From Loripinus fragilis (lineage: Eukaryota; Mollusca; Bivalvia; Lucinida; Lucinidae), in the NCBI GenBank assembly GCA_964019695.1, contig OZ026517.1:59603634-59667633 (forward strand): a DNA stretch of 64,000 nt. The letters are read 5' to 3'. The notes below the pieces were generated by a model, which worked only from the letters and a program-made list of their open reading frames with translations, had not been told where the DNA came from and did no database searches. Within the stretch, counting starts at the first letter, position 1, and the number at the start of each line of letters is the position of its first letter. A program made the position numbers and the translations under genes. Positions 51,601 to 64,000 of this stretch are shown here, one piece after another.

Positions 51601-54600
51601 TAAGTTCGATGAGTTGAGTAAGCTAAGCAAGCTGAGTTCGATTAGTTAAAAGATAAGTTCGATAAGTTGGATGAGTTGGGTAAGTTCGATGAGTTGGATA
51701 AGTTGAGAATGAGTTCGATGAGTTGGATGAGTTGAGAATGAGTTCGATGAGTTGGATGAGTTGAGCTGTTCGATGAGTTGGGTAAGTTGGATGAGTTGGA
51801 TAAGTTGAGGATGAGTTCGATAAGTTGGGTAAGTTGTACTGTAAGTTCGATGAGTTAGATAAGTTTGAATGTAAGTTCGATGAGTTGGCTAAGTTGGAAT
51901 GTTAGTTGGCTAAGTTGAGGATGAGTTCAATGAGTTGGATAAGTTGTACTGTAAGTTGGATGAGTTGGCTTAGTTGGAATGTAAGTTCGATGAGTTGGCT
52001 AAGTTGAGGATGAGTTCGATAAGTTGGGTAAGTTGTACTGTAAGTTGGATGAGTTGGATAAGTTGGACGGTAAGTTGGATGAGTTGGATAAGTTGAGGAT
52101 GAGTTCGATGAGTTGGATAAGTTGTACTGTAAGTTGGATGAGTTCGATAAGTTGAGGATGAGTTCGATGAGTTGGCTAAGTTGTACTGTAAGTTTGATGA
52201 GTTGGCTAAGTTGAGGATGAGTTCGATGAGTTGGATAAGTTGTACTGTTAGTTGGATGAGTTGGCTAAGTTGGAATGTAAGTTCGATGAGTTGGATAAGT
52301 TGAGGATGAGTTCGATGAGTTGGATAAGTTGTACTGTAAGTTGGATGAGTTGGCTAAGTTGTACTGTAAGTTCGATGAGTTGGATAAGTTGTACTGTAAG
52401 TTGGATGAGTTGGATAAGTTGGATGAGTTGGCTAAGTTGTACTGTAAGTTGGATGAGTTGGCTAAGTTGAGGATGAGTTCGATAAGTTGCGTAAGTTGGA
52501 ATGTAAGTTCGATGAGTTGGCTAAGTTGGAATGTAAGTTCGATGAGTTGGATAAGTTGAACTGTAAGTTCGATGAGTTGGATAAGTTGAGGATGAGTTCG
52601 ATGAGTTGGATAAGTTGTACTGTAAGTTGGATGAGTTGGATAAGTTGAGGATGAGTTCGATGAGTTGGCTAAGTTGTACTGTAAGTTTGATGAGTTGGCT
52701 AAGTTGAGGATGAGTTCGATGAGTTGGATAAGTTGTACTGTAAGTTAAATGAGTTGGCTAAGTTGGAATGTACGTTCGATGAGTTGGCTAAGTTGAGGAT
52801 GAGTTCGATGAGTTGGATAAGTTGTACTGTAAGTTGGATGAGTTGGCTAAGTTGTACTGTAAGTTCGATGAGTTTGCTAAGTTGAGGATGAGTTCGATAA
52901 GTTGGGTAAGTTGTACTGTAAGTTCGATGAGTTAGATAAGTTGGAATGTAAGTTCGATGAGTTGGCTAAGTTGGAATGTAAGTTCAATGAGTTGGATAAG
53001 TTGAGGATGAGTTCGATGAGTTGGATAAGTTAGACGGTAAGTTGGATGAGTTGGATAAGTTGAGGATGAGTTCGATGAGTTGGATAAGTTGTACTGTAAG
53101 TTGGATGAGTTGGATAAGTTGAGGATGAGTTCGATGAGTTGGCTCAGTTGTACGGTAAGTTTGATGAGTTGGCTAAGTTGAGGATGAGTTCGATGAGTTG
53201 GATAAGTTGGACGGTAAGTTGGATGAGTTGGATAAGTTGGAATGTAAGTTCGATGAGTTGGATAAGTTGTACTGTAAGTTCGATGAGTTTGCTAAGTTGA
53301 GGATGAGTTCGATGAGTTGACTAAGTTGTACTGTAAGTTGGATGAGTTGGCTAAGTTGGAATGTAAGTTCGATGAGTTGGATAAGTTGAGGATGAGTTGG
53401 ATAAGTTGTACGGTAAGTTGGATGAGTTGGCTAAGTTGTACTGTAAGTTCGATGAGTTGGCTAAGTTGAGGATGAGTTAGATAAGTTGGGTAAGTTGTAC
53501 TGTAAGTTGGATGTGTTGGCTAAGTTGAGGATGAGTTCGATGAGTTGGATAAGTTGTACTGTAAGTTGGATGAGTTGGCTAAGTTGTACTGTAAGTTGGA
53601 TGAGTTGGCTAAGTTGTACTGTAAGTTCGATGAGTTGGCTAAGTTGAGGATGAGTTCGATAAGTTGGGTAAGTTGTACTGTAAGTTGGATGAGTTGGCTA
53701 AGTTATACTGTAAGTTCGATGAGTTGGCTAAGTTGAGGATGAGTTCGATAAGTTGGGTAAGTTGGACTGTAAGTTGGATGAGTTGGCTAAGTTGTACTGT
53801 AAGTTCGATGAGTTGGCTAAGTTGAGGATGAGTTCGATAAGTTGGGTAAGTTGGAATGTAAGTTCGATGAGTTGGCTAAGTTGGAATGTAAGTTCGATGA
53901 GTTGGATAAGTTGGAATGTAAGTTCGATGAGTTTGCTAAGTTGAGGATGAGTTCGATGAGTTGGCTAAGTTGTACTGTAAGTTTGATGAGTTGGCTAAGT
54001 TGGAATGTAAGTTCGATGAGTTGGATAAGTTGAGGATGAGTTGGATAAGTTGTACTGTAAGTTGGATGAGTTGGCTAAGTTGTACTGTAAGTTCGATGAG
54101 TTGGCTAAGTTGAGGATGAGTTCGATAAGTTGGGTAAGTTGTACTGTAAGTTGGATGAGTTGGCTAAGTTGAGGATGAGTTGGATAAGTTGTACTGTAAG
54201 TTGGATGAGTTGGCTAAGTTGTACTGTAAGTTCGATGAGTTGGCTAAGTTGAGGATGAGTTCGATGAGTTGGATAAGTTGTACTGTAAGTTGGATGAGTT
54301 GGCTAAGTTGTACTGTAAGTTGGATGAGTTGGCTAAGTTGTACTGTAAGTTAGATGAGTTGGCTAAGTTGAGGATGAGTTCGATAAGTTGGGTAAGTTGT
54401 ACTGTAAGTTGGATGAGTTGGCTAAGTTGCACTGTAAGTTCGATGAGTTGGCTAAGTTAAGGATGAGTTCGATAAGTTGGGTAAGTTGGACTGTAAGTTC
54501 GATGAGTTAGATAAGTTGGAATGTAAGTTCGATAAGTTGGCTAAATTGGAATGTAAGTTCGATGAGTTGGATAAGTTGTACTGTAAGTTCGATGAGTTTG

Positions 54601-57600
54601 CTAAGTTGAGGATGAGTTCGATGAGTTGGATAAGTTGTACTGTAAGTCCGATGAGTTGGCTAAGTTGTACTGTAAGTTCGATGAGTTGGCTAAGTTGAGG
54701 ATGAGTTCGATAAGTTGGGTAAGTTGGAATGTAAGTTCGATGAGTTGGCTAAGTTGGAATGTAAGTTCGATGAGTTGGATAAGTTGTACTGTAAGTTCGA
54801 TGAGTTTGCTAAGTTGAGGATGAGTTCGATGAGTTGGCTAAGATGTACTGTAAGTTGGATGAGTTGGCTAAGTTGGAATGTAAGTTCGATGAGTTGGATA
54901 AGTTGAGGATGAGTTGGATAAGTTGTACTGTAAGTTGGATGAGTTGGCTAAGTTGTACTGTAAGTTGGATGAGTTGGCTAAGTTGTACTGTAAGTTAGAT
55001 GAGTTGGCTAAGTTGAGGATGAGTTCGATAAGTTGGGTAAGTTGTACTGTAAGTTGGATGAGTTGGCTAAGTTGCACTGTAAGTTCGATGAGTTGGCTAA
55101 GTTAAGGATGAGTTCGATAAGTTGGGTAAGTTGGACTGTAAGTTCGATGAGTTAGATAAGTTGGAATGTAAGTTCGATAAGTTGGCTAAGTTGGAATGTA
55201 AGTTCGATGAGTTGGATAAGTTGTACTGTAAGTTCGATGAGTTTGCTAAGTTGAGGATGAGTTCGATGAGTTGGATAAGTTGTACTGTAAGTCCGATGAG
55301 TTGGCTAAGTTGTACTGTAAGTTCGATGAGTTGGCTAAGTTGAGGATGAGTTCGATGAGTTGGGTAAGTTGGAATGTAAGTTCGATGAGTTGGCTAAGTT
55401 GGAATGTAAGTTCGATGAGTTGGATAAGTTGTACTGTAAGTTCGATGAGTTTGCTAAGTTGAGGATGAGTTCGATGAGTTGGCTAAGATGTACTGTAAGT
55501 TGGATGAGTTGGCTAAGTTGGAATGTAAGTTCGATGAGTTGGATAAGTTGAGGATGAGTTGGATAAGTTGTACTGTAAGTTGGATGAGTTGGCTAAGTTG
55601 TACTGTAAGTTCGATGAGTTGGCTAAGTTGTACTGTAAGTTTGATGAGTTGGCTAAGTTGAGGATGAGTTCGATAAGTTGGGTAAGTTGTACTGTAAGTT
55701 GGATGAGTTGGCTAAGTTGTACTGTAAGTTCGATGAGTTGGCTAAGTTGAGGATGAGTTCGATAAGTTGGGTATGTTGGACTGTAAGTTCGATGAGTTAG
55801 ATAAGTTGGAATGTAAGTTCGATAAGTTGGCAAAGTTGGAATGTAAGTTCGATGAGTTGGATAAGTTGTACTGTAAGTTTGATGAGTTGGCTAAGTTGAG
55901 GATGAGTTCGATGAGTTGGATAAGTTGTACTGTAAGTTGGATGAGTTGGCTAAGTTGTACTGTAAGTTCGATGAGTTGGCTAAGTTGAGGATGAGTTCGA
56001 TAAGTTGGGTAAGTTGGATTGTAAGTTCGATGACTTGGCTAAGTTGTACTGTAAGTTCGATGAGTTGGATAAGTTGTACTGTAAGTTCGATGAGTTTGCT
56101 AAGTTGAGGATGAGTTCGATGAGTTGGCTAAGTTGTACTGTAAGTTGGATGAGTTGGCTAAGTTGGAATGTAAGTTCGATGAGTTGGATAAGTTGAGGAT
56201 GAGTTGGATAAGTTGTACTGTAAGTTGGATGAGTTGGCTAAGTTGTACTGTAAGTTCGATGGGTTGGCTAAGTTGAGGATGAGTTCGATAAGTTGGGTAA
56301 GTTGTACTGTAAGTTGGATGAGTTGGCTAAGTTGAGGATGAGTTCGATGAGTTGGATAAGTTGTACTTTAAGTTGGATGAGTTTGCTAAGTTGTACTGTA
56401 AGTTCGATGAGTTGGCTAAGTTGTACTGTAAGTTCGATGAGTTGGCTAAGTTGAGGATGAGTTCGATGAAATGGATAAGTTGTACTGTAAGTTGGATGAG
56501 TTGGCTAAGTTGTACTGTTAGTTCGATGAGTTGGCTAAGTTGAGGATGAGTTCGATAAGTTGGGTAAGTTGTACTATAAAATCGATGAGTTAGATAAGTT
56601 GGAATGTAAGTTCGATGAGTTGGCTAAGTTGGAATGTAAGTTCAATGAGTTGGATAAGTTGAGGATGAGTTCGATGAGTTGGATAAGTTGGACGGTAAGT
56701 TGGATGAGTTGGATAAGTTGAGGATGAGTTCGATGAGTTGGATAAGTTGTACTGTAAGTTGGATGAGTTTGATAAGTTGAGGATAAGATCGATGAGTTGG
56801 CTAAGTTGTACTGTAAGTTTGATGAGTTGGCTAAGTTGAGGATGAGTTCGATGAGTTGGATAAGTTGGACGGTAATTTGGATATGTTGGATAAGTTGAGG
56901 ATGAGTTCGATGAGTTGGATAATTTGTACTGTAAGTTGGATGAGTTCGATAAGTTGAGGATGAGTTCGATGAGTTGGCTAAGTTGTACTGTAAGTTTGAT
57001 GAGTTGGCTAAGTTGAGGATGAGTTCGATGAGTTGGATAAGTTGTACTGTAAGTTGGATGAGTTGGCTTAGTTGGAATGTTAGTTCGATGAGTTGGATAA
57101 GTTGAGGATGAGTTCGATGAGTTGGATAAGTTGTACTGTAAGTTGGATGAGTTGGCTAAGTTGTACTGTAAGTTCGATGAGTTGGATAGGTTGTACTGTA
57201 AGTTGGATGAGTTGGATAAGTTGTACTGTAAGTTCGATGAGTTGGCTAAGTTGTACTGTAAGTTCTATGAGTTGGCTAAGTTGAGGATGAGTTCTATAAG
57301 TTGGGTAAGTTGGAATATAAGTTCGATGAGTTGACTAAGTTGGAATGTAAGCTCGATGAGTTGGATAAGTTGTACTGTAAGTTGGATGAGTTGGCTAAGT
57401 TGAGGATGAGTTCGATGAGTTGGCTAAGTTGTACTGTAAGTTGGATGAGTTGGCTAAGTTTGAATGTAAGTTCGATGAGTTGGATAAGTTGAGGATGAGT
57501 TGGATAAGTTGTACTGTAAGTTGGATGAGTTGGCTAAGTTGTACTGTAAGTTCGATGAGTTGGCTAAGTTGAGGATGAGTTCGATAAGTTGGGTAAGTTG

Positions 57601-58914
57601 GAATGTAAGTTCGATGAGTTGGCTAAGTAGAAATGTAAGTTCGATGAGTTGGATAAGTTGTACTGTAAGTTAGATGAGTTGGCTAAGGTGAGGATGAGTT
57701 CGATAAGTTGGGTAAGTTGTACTGTAAGTTGGATGAGTTGGCTAAGTTGCACTGTAAGTTCGATGAGTTGGCTAAGTTAAGGATGAGTTCGATAAGTTGG
57801 GTAAGTTGGACTGTAAGTTCGATGAGTTAGATAAGTTGGAATGTAAGTTCGATAAGTTGGCTAAGTTGGAATGTAAGTTCGATGAGTTGGATAAGTTGTA
57901 CTGTAAGTTCGATGAGTTTGCTAAGTTGAGGATGAGTTCGATGAGTTGGATAAGTTGTACTGTAAGTCCGATGAGTTGGCTAAGTTGTACTGTAAGTTCG
58001 AAGAGTTGGCTTAGTTGAGGATGAGTTCGATAAGTTGGGTAAGTTGGAATGTAAGTTCGATGAATTGGCTTAGTTGGAATGTAAGTTCGATGAGTTGGAT
58101 AAGTTGTACTGTAAGTTCGATGAGTTTGCTAAGTTGAGGATGAGAGCGATGAGTTGGCTAAGATGTACTGTAAGTTGGATGAGTTGGCTAAGTTGGAATG
58201 TAAGTTCGATGAGTTGGATAAGTTGAGGATGAGTTGGATAAGTTGTACTGTAAGTTGGATGAGTTGGCTAAGTTGTACTGTAAGTTCGATGAGTTGGCTA
58301 AGTTGTACTGTAAGTTCGATGAGTTGGCTAAGTTGAGGATGAGTTCGATAAGTTGGATAAGTTGTACTGTAAGTTGGATGAGTTGGCTAAGTTGTACTGT
58401 AAGTTCGATGAGTTGGCTAAGTTGAGGATGAGTTCGATAAGTTGGGTATGTTGGACTGTAAGTTCGATGAATTAGATAAGTTGGAATGTATGTTCGATAA
58501 GTTGGCAAAGTTGGAATGTAAGTTCGATGAGTTGGATAAGTTGTACTGTAAGTTCGATGAGTTGGCTAAGTTGAGGATGAGTTCGATGAGTTGGATAAGT
58601 TGTACTGTAAGTTGGATGAGTTGGCTAAGTTGTACTGTAAGTTCGATGAGCTGGCTAAGTTGAGGATGAGTTCGATAAGTTGGGTAAGTTGGATTGTAAG
58701 TTCGATGACTTGGCTAAGTTGTACTGTAAGTTCGATGAGTTGGATAAGTTGTACTGTAAGTTCGATGAGTTTGCTAAGTTGAGGATGAGTTCGATGAGTT
58801 GGCTAAGATGTACTGTAAGTTGGATGAGTTGGCTAAGTTGGAATGTAAGTTTGATGAGTTGGATAAGTTGAGGATGAGTTGGATAAGTTGTACTGTAAGT
58901 TGGATGAGTTGGCT
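51600..58914 (+). repeat. Left arm of giant inverted satellite (~7.3 kb)
   Basis: The array is built from a few words: GTTGGATAA, GTTGGCTAA, GTTGGGTAA, GTTCGATGA and GTTGGATGA (9 bp), GTTGAGGATGA (11 bp), GTTGTACTGTAA and GTTGGAATGTAA (12 bp). All begin GTT and end TAA or TGA. A frequent composite is 30 bp. Longer periods are clear: equal segments start at 54269, 54914 and 55559 (645 bp), and 55122-56196 returns at 57797-58871 (offset 2675 bp). Many 60-73-codon frames (DELAKLYCKF type) arise from the repeat and end at the 11-bp word; I do not regard them as genes. Confidence 0.97.
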
Positions 58915-61900
58915 ATCCAACTCATCGAACTCATCCTCAACTTAGCCAACTCATCCAACTTACAGTACAACTTACCCAACTTATCGAACTCATCCTCAAC
59001 TTAGCCAACTCATCGAACTTACAGTACAACTTAGCCAACTCATCCAACTTACAGTACAACTTATCCAACTCATCCTCAACTTATCCAACTCATCGAACTT
59101 ACATTCCAACTTAGCCGACTCATCCAACTTACAGTGCAACTTAGCCAACTCATCGAACTCATCCTCAACTTAGCCAACTCATCGAACTTACAGTACAACT
59201 TATCCAAACTCATCGAACTTACATTCCAACTTAGCCAACTCATCGAACTTATATTCCAACTTACCCAACTTATCGAACTCATCCTCAACTTAGCCAACTC
59301 ATCGAACTTACATTCCAACTTACCCAACTTATCGAACTCATCCTCAACTTAGCCAACTCATCGAACTTACAGTACAACTTAGCCAACTCATTCAACTTAC
59401 AGTACAACTTACCCAACTTATCGAACTCATCCTCAACTTAGCCAACTCATCGAACTTACAGTACGACTTAGCCAACTCATCCAACTTACAGTACAACTTA
59501 GCCAACTCATCCAACTTAAAGTACAACTTATCCAACTCATCGAACTCATCCTCAACTTAGCCAACTCATCCAACTTACAGTACAACTTACCCAACTTATC
59601 GAACTCATCCTCAACTTAGCCAACTCATCGAACTTACAGTACAACTTAGCCAACTCATCCAACTTACAGTACAACTTATCCAACTCATCCTCAACTTATC
59701 CAACTCATCGAACTTACATTCCAACTTAGCCAACTCATCCAACTTACAGTACAACTTAGCCAACTCATCGAACTCATCCTCAACTTAGCCAACTCATCGA
59801 ACTTACAGTACAACTTATCCAACTCATCGAACTTACATTCCAACTTAGCCAACTCATCGAACTTATATTCCAACTTACCCAACTTATCGAACTCATCCTC
59901 AACTTAGCCAACTCATCGAACTTACAGTACAACTTAGCCAGCTCATCCAACTTACAGTACAACTTATCCAACTCATCGAACTCATCCTCAACTTATCCAA
60001 CTCATCGAACTTACAGTACAACTTAGCCAACCCATCCAACTTACAGTACAACTTAGCCAACTCATCCAACTTAAAGTTCAACTTATCCAACTCATCGAAC
60101 TCATTATCAACTTAGCCAACTCATCCAACTTACAGTACAACTTACCCAACTTATCGAACTCATCCTCAACTTAGCCAACTCATCGAACTTACAGTACAAC
60201 TTAGCCAACTCATCCAACTTACAGTTCAACTAATCCAACTCATCCTCAACTTATCCAACTCATCGAACTTACATTCCAACTTAGCCAACTCATCCAACTT
60301 ACAGTACAACTTAGCCAACTCATCGAACTCATCCTCAACTTAGCCAACTCATCGAACTTACAGTACAACTTATCCAAACTCATCGAACTTACATTCCAAC
60401 TTAGCCAACTCATCGAACTTATATTCCAACTTACCCAACTTATCGAACTCATCCTCAACTTAGCCAACTCATCGAACTTACAGTACAACTTAGCCAACTC
60501 ATCCAACTTATAATACAACTTATCCAACTCATCGAACTCATCCTCAACTTAGCCAACTCATCGAACTTACAGTACAACTTAGCCAACTCATCCAACTTAC
60601 AGTACAACTTAGCCAACTCATCCAACTTAAAGTACAACTTATCGAACTCATCGAACTCAACCTCAACTTACCCAACTTATCGAACTCATCCTCAACTTAG
60701 CCAACTCATCGAACTTACAGTACAACTTAGCCAACTCATCCAACTTACAGTACAACTTATCAAACTCATCGAACTCATCCTCAACTTAGCCAACTCATCC
60801 AACTTACAGTACAACTTACCCAACTTATCGAACTCATCCTCAACTTAGCCAACTCATCGAACTTACAGTACAACTTAGCCAACTCATCCAACTTACAGTA
60901 CAACTTATCCAACTCATCCTCAACTTATCCAACTCATCGAACTTACATTCCAACTTAGCCAACTCATCGAACTTACAGTACAACTTAGCCAACTCATCGA
61001 ACTCATCCTCAACTTAGCCAACTCATCGAACTTACAGTACAACTTAGCCAACTCATCCAACTTGCAGTACAACTTAGCCAACTCATCCAACTTACAGTAC
61101 AACTTATCCAACTCATCGAACTCATCCTCAACTTAGCCAACTCATCGAACTTACAGTACAACTTACCCAACTTATCGAACTCATCCTCAACTTAGCCAAC
61201 TCATCGAACTTACAGTACAACTTAGCCAACTCATCCAACTTACAGTACAACTTACCCAACTCATCAAACTCATCCTCAACTTAGCCATCTCATCGAACTT
61301 ACATTCCAACTTAGCCAACTCATCCAACTTACAGTACAACTTATCCAACTCATCGAACTCATCCTTAACTTAGCCAACTCATCGAACTTACAGTACAACT
61401 TATCCAACTCATCCAACTTACTGTCCAACTTATCCAACTCATGGAACTCATCCTTAACTTATCCAACTCATCGAACTTACATTCCAACTTAGCCAACTCA
61501 TCCAACTTACATTCCAACTTATCTAACTCAGTGAACTTATAGTACAACTTACCCAACTTATCGAACTCATCCTCAACTTAGCCAACTCATCGAACTTACA
61601 GTACAACTTAGCCAACTCATCCAACTTACAGTACAACTTATCCAAGTCATCCTCAACTTATCCAACTCATCGAACTTACATTCCAACTTAGCCAACTCAT
61701 CCAACTTACAGTACAACTTAGCCAACTCATCGAACTCATCCTCAACTTAGCCAACTCATCGAACTTACAGTACAACTTATCTAACTCATCGAACTTACAT
61801 TCCAACTTAGCCAACTTATCGAACTTACATTCCAACTTATCCAACTCATCGAACTCATCCTCAACTTAGCCAACTCATCCAACTTACAGTACAACTTACC

Positions 61901-64000
61901 CAACTTATCGAACTCATCCTCAACTTAGCCAACTCATCGAACTTACAGTATAACTTAGCCAACTCATCCAACTTACAGTACAACTTATCCAACTCATCGA
62001 ACTCATCCTCAACTTAGCCAACTTATCGAACTTACAGAACAACTTATCCAACTCATCGAACTTACATTCCAACTTAGCCAACTTATCGAACTTACATTCC
62101 AACTTATCTAACTCATCGAACTTACAGTCCAACTTTCCAAACTTATCAAACTCATCCTCAACTTAGCCAACTCATCGAACTTAAAGTACAACTTAGCCAA
62201 CTTATCGAACTCATCCTCAACTTAGCCAACTCATCGAACTTACAGTACAACTTAGCCAACTCATCCAACTTACAGTACAACTTAGCCAACTCATCCAACT
62301 TACAGTACAACTTAGCCAACTCATCCAACTTACAGTACAACTTATCCAACTCATCGAACTCATCCTCAACTTAGCCAACTCATCCAACTTACAGTACAAC
62401 TTACCTAACTTATCGAACTCATCCTCAACTTAGCCAACTCATCGAACTTACAGTACAACTTAGCCAACTCATCCAACTTACAGTACAACTTATCCAACTC
62501 ATCCTCAACTTATCCAACTCATCGAACTTACATTCCAACTAAGCCAACTCATCCAACTTACTGTACAACTTCGCCAACTCATCGAACTCATCCTCAACTT
62601 AGCCAACTCATCGAACTTACAGTACAACTTATCCAACTCATCGAACTTACATTCCAACTTAGCCAACTCATCGAACTTACATTCCAACTTACCCAACTTA
62701 TCGAACTCATCCTCAACTTAGCCAACTCATCGAACTTACAGTACAACTTAGCCAACTCATCCAACTTACAGTACAACTTACCCAACTTATCGAACTCATC
62801 CTCAACTTAGCCAACTCATCGAACTTACAGTACAACTTAGCCAACTCATCCAACTTACAGTACAACTTAGCCAACTCATCGAACTCATCCTCAACTTAGC
62901 AAACTCATCGAACTTACAGTACAACTTAGCCAACTCATCCAACTTACAGTGCAACTTAGCCAACTCATCCAACTTACAGTACAACTTATCCAACTCATCG
63001 AACTCATCCTCAACTTAGCCAACTCATCGAACTTACAGTACAACTTACCCAACTTATCGAACTCATCCTCAACTTAGCCAACTCATCGAACTTACAGTAC
63101 AACTTAGCCAACTCATCCAACTTAAAGTACAACTTATCCAACTCATCGAACTCATCCTCGACTTAGCCAACTCATCCAACTTACAGTACAACTTACCCAA
63201 CTTATCGAACTCATCCTCAACTTAGCCAACTCATCGAACTTACAGTACAACTTAGCCAACTCATCCAACTTACAGTACAACTTATCAAACTCATCCTCAA
63301 CTTATCCAACTCATCGAACTTACATTCCAACTTAGCCAACTCATCCAACTTACAGTACAACTTAGCCAACTCATCGAACTCATCCTCAACTTAGCCAACT
63401 CATCGAACTTACAGTACAACTTATCCAACTCATCCAACTTACAGTACAACTTAGCCAACTCATCGAACTTATATTCCAACTTACCCAACTTATCAAACTC
63501 ATCCTCAACTTAGCCAACTCATCGAACTTACAGTACAACTTAGCCAACTCATCCAACTTACAGTACAACTTTTCCAACTCATCGAACTCATCCTCAACTT
63601 ATCCAACTCATCCAACTTACCCAACTCATCGAACAGCTCAACTCATCCAACTCATCGAACTCATTCTCAACTTATCCAACTCATCGAACTTACCCAACTC
63701 ATCCAACTTATCGAACTTATCTTTTAACTTATCGAACTCAGCTTGCTTAGCTAACTCAACTCATCGAACATAGCTTGCATCTTGCTGCATATAATGGTCC
63801 AATGTTATACTCATGACCAACTCATCCTAACATATGTGCAGCTATTATAACTTACCGAACTTAGCTCAGCCATTGAAGTATCTGGACACATATCACCAAC
63901 TCATCCTAACATATGCGCAGCTATTATAACTTACCGAACTTAGCTCAGCCATTGAAGCATCTGGATACATATCATTGTTTAAAGACCCAACTTACCGAAC
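58915..64000 (-). repeat. Right arm of giant inverted satellite (>5 kb, runs off the window)
   Basis: The same vocabulary appears in reverse complement (CCAACTCATC, TTAGCCAACTCATCGAACTT, ACAGTACAAC, TCATCCTCAAC). It begins at the centre, where GATGAGTTGG-CTAT-CCAACTCATC (58903-58926) forms the turn. The satellite ends near 63740. It is followed by the mirrored terminal domain: GCTTGCATCTTGCTGCATAT, AATGGTCCAATGTT, CATCCTAACATATGTGCAGC, TTAGCTCAGCCATTGAAG. The window ends inside this domain. The unit order differs from the left arm, so the arms are not exact mirror copies. Confidence 0.96.

Noticed and set aside
51600..64000. Dozens of 60-106-codon open frames reading DELAKLYCKF, SSMSWISCTVS or NSSNLQYNLA
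   Set aside because: They are the satellite read in its open frames. They occur on both strands, mirror each other across the centre, have no start context, and stop at the 11-bp word. No evidence for genes.

Overview
The window is eukaryotic, AT-rich, intron-bearing animal DNA. I infer a bivalve mollusc. The grounds are a spliced holocarboxylase synthetase gene of animal type, mollusc-like tandem-core repeats with CCGT microsatellites, tRNA-derived SINEs, and a very high density of foldback elements. The species cannot be read from the sequence. No functional RNA gene, operon or bacterial feature is visible. There is a 200-base assembly gap at 23801-24000.

One host gene is clear. The 3' half of HLCS (biotin-protein ligase) lies on the plus strand from 26298 to 48248. 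Its six exons (26298-26560, 36333-36400, 38324-38484, 40749-40863, 43539-43752, 48077-48248) join in phase, with GT/AG at every junction, into 330 codons plus a stop. They hold the biotin/ATP-binding GKGRGGN motif, the KWPND motif, GGVLV and the C-terminal ligase domain. Upstream exons are outside the window or not recognisable in it.

Everything else is repeats. 1-26 kb: tandem-core elements, elements with terminal inverted repeats (TIRs), SINEs, a dead 5'-truncated LINE (11.8-13.4 kb, minus), a longer multi-frameshift LINE (16.1-21.1 kb, plus) and an eight-unit array of ~160-bp hairpin repeats (21.1-22.3 kb). 26-48 kb: the HLCS introns, packed with nested transposons. These include a hAT-type element with an 8-bp target duplication that carries an inactivated RTE-like LINE, a second hAT-type element inserted in a foldback arm, a repeat carrying eight perfect GGTCACTGTGACC palindromes, a minisatellite seeded from an exon/donor junction, and a duplicated broken copy of the last exon. 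48-51 kb: SINEs and a 21-bp minisatellite.

From about 50.9 kb to the window end lies a very large inverted satellite. More than 7 kb on the plus strand is built from short words beginning GTT and ending TAA or TGA. It is followed without a spacer by more than 5 kb of the same vocabulary in reverse complement. The flanking non-word sequence is mirrored too (about 51372 pairs with 64000), so the whole looks like one giant foldback element. The left arm shows higher-order periods of 645 bp and 2675 bp. This is the most unusual structure here.
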